DNA of 64,000 nt, taken from positions 1 to 64,000 of the forward strand of contig CAYGSN010000008.1 in NCBI GenBank assembly GCA_964352675.1. The letters are read 5' to 3'. The position numbers and the translations under genes were made by a program. The DNA comes from CAYGSN01 sp964352675 (GTDB lineage: Bacteria > Pseudomonadota > Alphaproteobacteria > Micavibrionales > Micavibrionaceae). The notes under the pieces are model-generated. The model had not been told where the DNA came from, did not search any database, and saw nothing but the letters and a program-made list of their open reading frames with translations. This document shows, piece by piece, positions 36,632 through 44,087 of the stretch. Position 1 is the first letter of the stretch; each line of letters opens with the position of its first letter.

Positions 36632-36920
36632 TTAAAAAATCATCTAATAAAAAAATTCAGGCCCCAAATACTCGGGAAAGCGCAAAGCAAAAGGACACGC
36701 CAACTTTAAAAACTACGCAAAAAGATTATTGTATGATTCCTCCCGATATTCCTGCTTTTGTCAACAGCTCTTTCCGACCAGAATACGCGAAAAAATATCA
36801 ATTGAGTAGAAAAAAGTTCTATTAAGGGGTGATGACTTTCTAAAAACGAAAGGATAGACGGAGCGCTCACCAGCCGCTATCCTTACAAAAGATGAAAAAA
36901 GCGCAGGAGAAATAAAACGC

Positions 36921-37562
36921 GTGGAAGAGTTAAAACGCCGTGGATTAATGTTCATTATGTCTTCGCCGTCAGGGGCGGGGAAAACCACGATCACGCGCGC
37001 GCTTTTGAAGAATAATCCCGACACGGTGATCTCTATTTCTGCCACAACCCGTCCGCGCCGGGCCGGTGAGGTTCACGGCCAGGATTATTTTTTCGTCAGT
37101 GTAGAGGACTTCCGCACCATGGTTGAAAATGGTGAAATGTTAGAGCACGCAAAAGTTTTTGAGCATTATTACGGCACACCAAAAAAACCGGTGGAGGATG
37201 CACTGGCGGCACAGAAGGATGTGATCTTCGATATAGACTGGCAGGGCACGCAGCAATTGGTGGAGCGCGCGCGTGATGATGTTGCCACCGTCTTCATCCT
37301 GCCGCCTTCGCGCGGCGAGCTGGAAAAACGCCTGCGCAACCGCTCGCGCGATACGCAGGAAACAGAAGAACAAATCCGCCATCGCATGTCCAAGGCCACG
37401 GCAGAAATTTCCCATTACGCCGAATATGATTACGTGATCATCAACAATGATATCGACAAGGCCATCAAAAAGGCACAGAGAATTCTGGACGGTGAACGCC
37501 TACGCCGCCGGCGCATCAAAGGATTGTCCAGCTTTGTGCGCGGGCTCATGGACGGGCTGTAG
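36921..37562 (+). CDS. gmk: Guanylate kinase
   Basis: Phosphorylates GMP to GDP with ATP in nucleotide metabolism. 213 residues, normal length. The P-loop is MSSPSGAGKTTITRALL. The GMP-binding part includes SISATTRPRRAGEVHGQDYFFVS, and VIFDIDWQGTQQL is the conserved core. The LID region RLRNRSRDTQETEEQIRHRM is present. The start is GTG at 36921 with AGGAG upstream. The last 63 bases overlap the hypothetical gene on the other strand. Confidence 0.96.
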   Translation: MEELKRRGLMFIMSSPSGAGKTTITRALLKNNPDTVISISATTRPRRAGEVHGQDYFFVSVEDFRTMVENGEMLEHAKVFEHYYGTPKKPVEDALAAQKDVIFDIDWQGTQQLVERARDDVATVFILPPSRGELEKRLRNRSRDTQETEEQIRHRMSKATAEISHYAEYDYVIINNDIDKAIKKAQRILDGERLRRRRIKGLSSFVRGLMDGL

Positions 37563-38315
37563 ACGCGCAATATTAGTATGAAGATCAATACACAAACGCG
37601 AACATACAGACTCATAATCCTCCGCTGTAATCAAAGACGCATCGCCCAAGCGAATAAAGCGCCCCATAACACTGTCTAAGATTTGCTTATTTTGTGCATC
37701 ATTCACTGTAATAGGAAACATTTTGCGGAAGCGTTCAGGATGCGCAAAGGCCTCCCAGAAATTTTTCAAAACCGCTTCTGAAATCCCATCCAGCCGGCGT
37801 TTCGGCCGGACATGTGGATCAAAAGGCGCGCGCCCTTTTCGAAAGATATCTTTCTGCATATTTTCATGGAATTTTGCCAGGCTATTTTCATCGACTGTAA
37901 AACAGGCAAGAAAAAACCGGTCAATAATCGCCACCAGCGGCCTGCCCTCTTCATTTAGAATCATCAGTTGATGACCGGTATGGGCAAGCGGTCCATCATC
38001 CACCAAATCCAGAAATTGCCTGGGGTTTTGTCTCATATCCCGCTCGGACAAGTGAATCAGGGCCTTGTCTCCCATTTTATGAGACAATTTGTGATGATAG
38101 GCATAAATCATCCAGGGTGGAACAGCAGCACCCTGGAAGCTCAAACCGTGATAAAGGTTTACCAATTTCCCTTCTTGCACAACGGCATCGACGCCATCTT
38201 TCCAGCCATCTCCAAAAAAATCATGATAAGAATCACTCAACGCCGCCGGATGCCTTGCGCTCCAGAGAGGCCGGGAAAAAGCCTCACGCCTTGATTCGGG
38301 AATAAATTCCGCCAT
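37500..38315 (-). CDS. Hypothetical protein, 271 aa
   Basis: No family recognised. A soluble protein with an N-terminal DSYHDFFGDGWKDGVDAV stretch and a central LVDDGPLAHTGHQLMILNE. No signal peptide or motif is evident. ATG 38315 has AGGAG about seven bases upstream (GATCTCCTG on the plus strand), which supports expression. The stop lies inside gmk: the last 20 codons overlap it tail to tail, so the true end might be earlier if the tail is not conserved. Confidence 0.65.
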   Translation of the reverse strand: MAEFIPESRREAFSRPLWSARHPAALSDSYHDFFGDGWKDGVDAVVQEGKLVNLYHGLSFQGAAVPPWMIYAYHHKLSHKMGDKALIHLSERDMRQNPRQFLDLVDDGPLAHTGHQLMILNEEGRPLVAIIDRFFLACFTVDENSLAKFHENMQKDIFRKGRAPFDPHVRPKRRLDGISEAVLKNFWEAFAHPERFRKMFPITVNDAQNKQILDSVMGRFIRLGDASLITAEDYESVCSRLCIDLHTNIARLQPVHEPAHKAGQSFDAPAA

Positions 38316-38359
38316 TATGATCTCCTGAAAAACAGAAGTTAGCTGGAATTAATTTTATG

Positions 38360-39205
38360 TCAAGATTTTGTTGCAGCTTGCGCGAGAGCCGTATAATCCG
38401 CAACACTCAGATTTTCCGCCCGCACAGTTTCATCCAGATTCAACGCTGGAAAAAGATGGGCATACTCTTTCAGGCTGGAGCGGATCATTTTGCGCCGCTG
38501 GCCAAACGCAGCGGCAGTCAAAGCCTCCACCGATTCAAACGGCGGCGCGTTCTGCGGCAATTGCTTTGGTACAAAACGCACTACGCTTGACTTCACCTTG
38601 GGCGGCGGCGTAAACGCCGATGGCGGCAAATCATAGAGGCTGCGCACTTCGCAGAGCCATTGCGCCAGAACCGACAAACGGCCATAGGCTTTCGATCCCG
38701 GTTTGGCAGCGATCCTTTGCGCAACTTCTTTCTGAAACATTAAAGTCATGGAAGAAAAAGCCTGTTGATCGCGCCGGATTTGCGCCAGCCAGCCAATCAA
38801 TAACGGCGTAGCGACATTATAGGGCAGGTTGGCGATAATCGCGCGCGGCGCCGGGGACAGGGCCATCAGATCAATATCCAGCGCATCGCCGTGAATAATT
38901 TCCAGCCGTCCGGCGCTGGCCGCCTTTAAGTCCTGCAGCGCCGCCACGGCCCGCGCATCAAACTCAATCGCCGTGACATGATGGGGGCTGCCACGCAACA
39001 GGCTGCGCGTCAATCCACCGGGGCCCGGGCCAATTTCAAAGATGTGTGCCTGATCAGGCACATTCGCCAGCGTCACAATTTTATCAGTGATGTTTTGATC
39101 AAGAAGAAAATTTTGCCCGAGGGCTTTATGTGCACGCAATTCGTGTGCGGCAATAACATCGCGCAGGGGCGGCAAACCCTCCAGCCTATCCGGCACTGTT
39201 GACAC
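38360..39205 (-). CDS. rsmA: 16S rRNA dimethyladenosine transferase
   Basis: Dimethylates A1518 and A1519 of 16S rRNA late in 30S maturation (KsgA). 281 residues. The opening RAHKALGQNFLLDQNITDKIV and SAM motif I HIFEIGPGPGGLTRSLL are diagnostic. The catalytic NLPYNVATPLLIGWL contains NxPY. The C-terminal part with PPPKVKSSVVRFVP is also typical. It overlaps the SurA-like gene by 20 bases (39186-39205), so it is co-transcribed. pdxA, often between surA and rsmA, is missing here. Confidence 0.96.
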   Translation of the reverse strand: MSTVPDRLEGLPPLRDVIAAHELRAHKALGQNFLLDQNITDKIVTLANVPDQAHIFEIGPGPGGLTRSLLRGSPHHVTAIEFDARAVAALQDLKAASAGRLEIIHGDALDIDLMALSPAPRAIIANLPYNVATPLLIGWLAQIRRDQQAFSSMTLMFQKEVAQRIAAKPGSKAYGRLSVLAQWLCEVRSLYDLPPSAFTPPPKVKSSVVRFVPKQLPQNAPPFESVEALTAAAFGQRRKMIRSSLKEYAHLFPALNLDETVRAENLSVADYTALAQAATKS

Positions 39206-40139
39206 GGTTTTCTATAAAGGCCTGGGATTTCATATCCAGAAAATACCGGCGGGCCTGACGCTCCAGCCTTTCAGAGCCAATGATATTGGTAATCTCCCCG
39301 CGCTCCGGCAGGGTTTGATCGGTAATTATGCGTTTATCGCGTACCAGCAGAATGTGATAACCGCTGACAGATCGGATCGGTGCGCTGGGTGTTTTTAACT
39401 CCAAAGCTGACAAGGCCCCGTCCAGTTCCTCAGGCAATTGCCCCTCCTGCACCCACCCGATATCGCCGCCCTGAGCCGCGCCTGCCGCTTTTGAGAATTG
39501 TTGTGCGACCCGGAAAAACGGCGCTGCGCCGCTGCTGATCTGACCGACCAGACGGTTTGCAAGTTGCCTCATATCGCCTTCCTCCTCTGGCTTTTCAACC
39601 GGAAGGTAAATTTCGGCAAGCAGATATTCAGACTTTCCCTTGCTGGCCTGCAGACGCGCCAGATAGGCTTCAACATCCGAATCGCTCACATTAATCTGCG
39701 GACGGATTTGGCTTTGCACCACTTTCGTCCAGGCCAGCTGCGACCGAATCTGGCGCTCCATCGTCGCCGGGTTTATCCCGCTTTTGCGCAAAACCTCGCG
39801 AAACTGTTCCAGGCTCATATTGTTCTGCTCAGCAATGGTTTTAAATCCGCTATCAATTTCAGAGTCGGACACACTGATCTCCAGACGATCGGCCTCCTGC
39901 AGGCGCAGCTCCTCATCGATCAAACCATTAACAATCTGGGGGGTAATGCGCGCCACAATGTCCGGATTGCTGGGCATGCCTGAGGATACCATGACCAGCT
40001 TTAAACGCGCATTCACATCATCGGCCGTAATTGCGCCCTGATCCACAACGGCAGCTATACCCATACTGTCGGCGCGTGCAAGCGCAGGGTGCAACCCGGC
40101 CATGCAAAACACTATCATCAAAAATAAACGCATCATCAT
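39186..40139 (-). CDS. SurA-like periplasmic peptidyl-prolyl isomerase
   Basis: Chaperone for outer-membrane proteins. It starts with three methionines at 40139-40131 and a signal peptide (LFLMIVFCMAGLHPALA) cleaved about residue 20, giving 317 residues. The N-terminal chaperone domain contains VVDQGAITADDVNARLKLV and helices to about residue 170. One parvulin domain follows, with QGGDIGWVQEGQLPEEL and SVSGYHILLVRDKRI. E. coli SurA has two parvulin domains; this short form has one. TTG at 40172 is an alternative start. It leads into rsmA and follows the epimerase gene. Confidence 0.88.
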   Translation of the reverse strand: MMMRLFLMIVFCMAGLHPALARADSMGIAAVVDQGAITADDVNARLKLVMVSSGMPSNPDIVARITPQIVNGLIDEELRLQEADRLEISVSDSEIDSGFKTIAEQNNMSLEQFREVLRKSGINPATMERQIRSQLAWTKVVQSQIRPQINVSDSDVEAYLARLQASKGKSEYLLAEIYLPVEKPEEEGDMRQLANRLVGQISSGAAPFFRVAQQFSKAAGAAQGGDIGWVQEGQLPEELDGALSALELKTPSAPIRSVSGYHILLVRDKRIITDQTLPERGEITNIIGSERLERQARRYFLDMKSQAFIENRVNSAG

Positions 40140-40190
40140 TGGATATATAGACCTTAAGCACATTGTAATCAATGGTTAGAGAAGTCCCCC

Positions 40191-41153
40191 TCAGGCGGCT
40201 TTGCTGTTGGCAAACCGCCCGCCGGGACGGTAGAGCTCCAAATAATGCGGCAGAATTAGATCGAGCGCCTGTGGGGAAATACCCAGATCAGAAAGCGTGA
40301 GCGCGGTTTCGCTCACCACATTGTCGGTCTTCAGGGATTCAACCTGATCGCGGGTCAGAAGCGGTTTCGGCAGAAGACTTAAAACTGAAGCCTGTAGCTT
40401 TGCCAGCCCAAATGGCACAGATATCAGCGCGGGATGAAGCCCGGTATACTCAAACAGCGTCTCGTAAACCTCTTTCAAGCTCAGAATATCCGGCCCGCCC
40501 AGCTCGTAAATTTTCCCCTGCGGATTGTCCTGCCCCAGAGCAGGACGGCAGAACGCGGCCATAACCGCATCGGCCACATCACCGACAAAGACCGGCTGGA
40601 ATTTCGTATGCCCTCCGCCAATCAACGGCAGAGCGGGGAGTATTTGCGCCATCTTCGCAAACATATTGAAGAACTCGTCATCCTCACCAAACACAACAGA
40701 GGGGCGCAGAATCGTTACGTGTGGGAAGTTCTTCAGCACAGCCTGCTCCCCAGCCAGTTTGGTTTTTGCATATTTTGAATGCGATCGCTCAGCACCCAGG
40801 GACGATATATGCACAAAGCGCTCCGCCCCCTGCTTGGCGCAGGACGCCGCGATAAGGGCCGGAAGGTCAGTATGGATTTTTTCGAACTGCTTGCGGTAGC
40901 GCTCGTAAAGAATACCGATGCAATTCACAACGAAATCCGAGCCTTTCACGGCCTGAGCCACAGATTCGGCATCACCGTAATCGCACGGGAAAGGCACAAT
41001 TTGGCCAACCACGCCGCAGGTGCGCAGGAAATACGCCCGCTCCGGCACACGGGTAGCAACCTTCACCGTTACGCCTTTTTTCGCGAGCTCACGCACCACC
41101 TGCGTGCCAATGAATCCTGTGCCCCCGAAGACCGTTGCAGTTTTGTAATTCAT
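40191..41153 (-). CDS. NDUFA9-like NAD(P)-dependent epimerase/dehydratase
   Basis: Extended SDR protein like the complex I accessory subunit NDUFA9, common in alphaproteobacteria near respiratory or envelope genes. Rossmann motif TVFGGTGFIGTQVVREL opens the protein, and HISSLGAERSHSKYAKTKLAGE has the Ser-Tyr-x-Lys positions (S-K-Y-A-K-T-K). FQPVFVGDVADAVMAAF is conserved in the group. The start at 41153 is the ATG seven bases after AAAGG. The function in bacteria is not defined; assembly of complex I or quinone chemistry is suggested for relatives. Confidence 0.85.
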   Translation of the reverse strand: MNYKTATVFGGTGFIGTQVVRELAKKGVTVKVATRVPERAYFLRTCGVVGQIVPFPCDYGDAESVAQAVKGSDFVVNCIGILYERYRKQFEKIHTDLPALIAASCAKQGAERFVHISSLGAERSHSKYAKTKLAGEQAVLKNFPHVTILRPSVVFGEDDEFFNMFAKMAQILPALPLIGGGHTKFQPVFVGDVADAVMAAFCRPALGQDNPQGKIYELGGPDILSLKEVYETLFEYTGLHPALISVPFGLAKLQASVLSLLPKPLLTRDQVESLKTDNVVSETALTLSDLGISPQALDLILPHYLELYRPGGRFANSKAA

Positions 41154-41287
41154 GCTCATGCCTTTTATAACCTTCTTGATAAAACCAACGCCAAAGCTTT
41201 TAAAACTCTAGCATTATCCTCTAGAATTAAAAAGATTGAAACTCTGCCGCGCTTGTATGCGAATAAAGTTCAAAGGGGGTTGCAGAA

Positions 41288-42034
41288 GTGATTAGAAATA
41301 TTTCCGTTTTTTTACTATTTGTTTTGGTTGTGGCGCTTTGGGGCAGGGCATTACAAGCCCGCTTCTCTGACCTGGATATTAGTACCAGCCCAAACCCGGT
41401 GGTGGTGGAATTGTTCACATCCCAAAGCTGCTCCTCTTGCCCCCCGGCCGATGCGGTTCTGGCTGAACTATCCGGGCGGGATAATATCATCGCGCTGGGT
41501 TGCCATGTCACCTATTGGGATCATTTAAACTGGCGCGATCCACAAAGCCAGGAATTCTGTACTGAGCGCCAGCGCCATTATGCGCAGTTCCGAAATTCCC
41601 GCCGCACCTATACCCCGCAGATGATCGTCAACGGAACGGATGAATTTGTCGGTTCGCGTCGGGATACGGCCTCCTCCGTAATAGCCCGGGCGCAATTTCA
41701 AAATACCGTTCAGTCGGTCGGTATTCGAAAAAGCATACAGGGCAAGTTCCACTTGGATTTACCGGAGATAGAGCGCAATGGCAAACGGTACGGGATATGG
41801 GTATTCGGATATAAATCCCAGCATGATCAGGATATCCCCAGCGGTGAAAATCGCGGCCGATCTGTGACTTACGTGAACGCGGCACAATCCCAGACCTATA
41901 TCGGCGCATGGGACGGGCGGGCGGAAAAGCGCGAGGTGAAAATCCCCCTGGATCAAAACATTGACGGCATCATCGTCATCATCCAGAACCGCGATTTCGG
42001 ACCGATCACGGCCGCGGGGAAGCTGGTATTTTAG
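41288..42034 (+). CDS. DUF1223 family secreted thioredoxin-like protein
   Basis: Exported through a signal anchor or peptide (ISVFLLFVLVVALWGRALQA). The domain opens with VVVELFTSQSCSSCPPADAVL, with the CxxC of this family, and continues with GCHVTYWDHLNWRDPQ and TYTPQMIVNGTDEFVGSR, the DUF1223 signature. This is a periplasmic family widespread in alphaproteobacteria; its role is unknown but a redox function is inferred from CSSC. The start is GTG at 41288. It is divergent from the NDUFA9-like gene. Confidence 0.9.
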   Translation: MIRNISVFLLFVLVVALWGRALQARFSDLDISTSPNPVVVELFTSQSCSSCPPADAVLAELSGRDNIIALGCHVTYWDHLNWRDPQSQEFCTERQRHYAQFRNSRRTYTPQMIVNGTDEFVGSRRDTASSVIARAQFQNTVQSVGIRKSIQGKFHLDLPEIERNGKRYGIWVFGYKSQHDQDIPSGENRGRSVTYVNAAQSQTYIGAWDGRAEKREVKIPLDQNIDGIIVIIQNRDFGPITAAGKLVF

Positions 42035-42100
42035 GCCCATCCCGCACGCCCACATAAAAACTTTACATATTTAAAATAATATGCTAGCTTTCTTTCTGTT

Positions 42101-42760
42101 ATGGCAAAAAAATCATTTGTAGAGGCTCTGAAAGCCGCCGCGGGCGAATATAAAACGCATCGAAACACTGCGCCTGTGATCACACCAAGTCTAAGTCAGT
42201 TTGAAAGAGCGGCGCGCGGAGCGGCTGAGCTTCTGGAACTGACATTTCCTATTCCTTCCCGCAGATTAACAGGAGAAAGACTAAGCGATAAAATCGCCCA
42301 AATTGTAGAGGAGGATTTTCACGACCACCTCCACCATGAACGCCCCAAACTGGTGGGTAATATTGACGTGCACGTTTATAATGACGGCGCCTTTAATCCG
42401 AAAGCACCTGTTATTATGGCCCCTGATCCAAAATACAATGTGTTCGAAACAGAGGACTGCAGATATGGCAAGATGGTCTGGGCTTTTCAGGAAATGGCAC
42501 AATGCTTCGCCAGAATGGCACAATGCTACGAAACCCGCATTACCCTGACAAACAATTTTACAACTGTAAAAGCCGGAGTGCCCGTGTTGGCCACCTCGCT
42601 GTATCAAGAGGGATTATCCTATAACGGACGCCCTATCCACAGAGACAACTGGGTCTACACCCAAAACGGTGTTTTGGCACCCATACCCCTTGACGAGAAC
42701 AAGGCAGATCGGGTTGTCGTCACCTGTACGCCGATATGGCCGCCAAACGGAACTTATTAG
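42101..42760 (+). CDS. Hypothetical protein, 219 aa, first of a paralogous pair
   Basis: No family recognised. A soluble protein with no signal peptide. A His-rich segment EEDFHDHLHHERPKL and a C-terminal half with ITLTNNFTTVKAGVPVLATSLY are visible. The segment VPVLATSLYQEGLSYN matches IPILATSVFQECISWN of the next gene, and the following residues (about 45) align loosely in both, so the pair arose by duplication. The stop is 13 bases before the second gene. Confidence 0.7.
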   Translation: MAKKSFVEALKAAAGEYKTHRNTAPVITPSLSQFERAARGAAELLELTFPIPSRRLTGERLSDKIAQIVEEDFHDHLHHERPKLVGNIDVHVYNDGAFNPKAPVIMAPDPKYNVFETEDCRYGKMVWAFQEMAQCFARMAQCYETRITLTNNFTTVKAGVPVLATSLYQEGLSYNGRPIHRDNWVYTQNGVLAPIPLDENKADRVVVTCTPIWPPNGTY

Positions 42761-42773
42761 GAGCTCAGGACAG

Positions 42774-43424
42774 ATGGCTAAAATTTCAAAATTCCAACAA
42801 GGGCTGCAGGAAGTCAATCTGATTGACGATCCGGACAGCTTCATGACAACCAATATGCGCCTGTTCTATCAGGCCGCGCTGGGCGATACGACATACAGCC
42901 GCTTCATTCTTCACCCCAGCATCAAGCGCATGGAGGGCTGGACAAACACGCTGCGCGATCTGTGGAACAGGGTGCCTTCCGCAAGAGAAATCAATAAACT
43001 CGCCGATTTCACATTTTCACGGGACGGCTTTCTTCAGGATTCCAATCTGGAAGAGTTTACTTTTATCTCCGCACCGCAGGAAAAAGAGCGGCTTGGCATC
43101 TATCCGCAGGAACACCCGTTTGTAGAACATATGGCAGACTTTGCGCAAAATTTTCATTTATTGACGGCCACGCCGCGGGTGAATGTATTTCTTCTGGATT
43201 ATCATGATTTCACAGAGTCAACCAGCATTCCTATTCTTGCCACATCGGTTTTCCAGGAATGCATTTCATGGAACAGCGAGAACGGCGCCTTGTTCCACAA
43301 CGAAGCCGGTCACTGGATCTTCCGCACACAAGGCGATCTGCGCTTTGAAAGAGGAAAGTCCGATGACGACATGCCCGCTTTGGTCGTTGCCGCTATGCCC
43401 TATATGAGCGTCGCGCCGGAATAA
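42774..43424 (+). CDS. Hypothetical protein, 216 aa, second paralogue
   Basis: Starts at ATG 42774 behind AGGAGCTCAGGA, a good ribosome site. It shares the core P-[IV]-LATS-[LV]-[FY]-QE with its neighbour, and the end (LVVAAMPYMS) matches the partner's VVVTCTP region. The N-terminus differs (FQQGLQEVNLIDDPDSFM). No catalytic motif or membrane span. A near-perfect 16-base palindrome (43427-43442) after the stop probably ends transcription. Confidence 0.7.
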   Translation: MAKISKFQQGLQEVNLIDDPDSFMTTNMRLFYQAALGDTTYSRFILHPSIKRMEGWTNTLRDLWNRVPSAREINKLADFTFSRDGFLQDSNLEEFTFISAPQEKERLGIYPQEHPFVEHMADFAQNFHLLTATPRVNVFLLDYHDFTESTSIPILATSVFQECISWNSENGALFHNEAGHWIFRTQGDLRFERGKSDDDMPALVVAAMPYMSVAPE

Positions 43425-43426
43425 AC

Positions 43427-43442
43427 GATTTTCGCGAAAATC
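43427..43442. terminator. 16-base perfect palindrome between convergent genes
   Basis: GATTTTCGCGAAAATC is self-complementary with no spacer and lies between the convergent stops at 43424 and 43443. A cruciform or terminator for both genes is likely, though the T-run is short. Confidence 0.55.
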
Positions 43443-44009
43443 CTAACCGCCAAGATACAGGCGTCGAAGATGATTCCCGCTAGGCTGTGCCACCGGTCCT
43501 GTGAAATCAACACCCTGCTGATACTGGGACGGGTCTTTCGCCCGGGCGATCAAATGCACCAGCCGCAGCGCCAGATCCCAATCCGTGGCCTCGGGGTTCA
43601 TGTAAATCGTTTTACCGGCACGGTCAAAATACAGGTCGGAAATGGTTTGATCGCCGCCAAAAGAGACCTGAAAATTCTCGAACTCGCCCGCAAAGGCAAA
43701 GATTGATTGATAGGATGTCCCTTCGCCTTTATCCAGGTCTTTGAGCGAAGGCGACGGATCAATCGTGCCGGAGAGGTCTTTATCAAACACACCAAAGGAA
43801 CGCCAGATAATCTCGTCCAAACGCTTCTCCTCAGGCCTGCTGCCCTCCGACGACAACGTAAAAATTTGCTTAAACCCTTCCAACGGGATGCTGGGCTGGT
43901 TGTTTTTGTCTCTTTTTGCAATATCGTTCAGAGCAAGAACAGCCACAATCCCAACAGAGGTAAAACAAATAAGGGTCTCCAACAGACTAAGCCCACGGTT
44001 CTTCATCAC
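43443..44009 (-). CDS. Lone pseudopilin-like protein, 188 aa
   Basis: The N-terminus MMKNRGLSLLETLICFTSVG has the prepilin-peptidase pattern: basic residues, Gly, then a hydrophobic helix with Glu at +5 (G-LSLLE), extended to about residue 30. This marks it as a type IV pilin or type II secretion pseudopilin. The soluble part is 150 residues with no pilin subfamily motifs and one FDKDLSGTIDPS stretch like a calcium-binding loop (DKDLSGTID). No other pilus or secretion gene is in the window. Confidence 0.7.
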   Translation of the reverse strand: MMKNRGLSLLETLICFTSVGIVAVLALNDIAKRDKNNQPSIPLEGFKQIFTLSSEGSRPEEKRLDEIIWRSFGVFDKDLSGTIDPSPSLKDLDKGEGTSYQSIFAFAGEFENFQVSFGGDQTISDLYFDRAGKTIYMNPEATDWDLALRLVHLIARAKDPSQYQQGVDFTGPVAQPSGNHLRRLYLGG

Positions 44010-44087
44010 ATACCCTTTCTGAATTCAAAATAAGCTTCCCGGCACAAGAGCATAGATTTTTTCGCTATGTCAATATTTTTATCGCAA

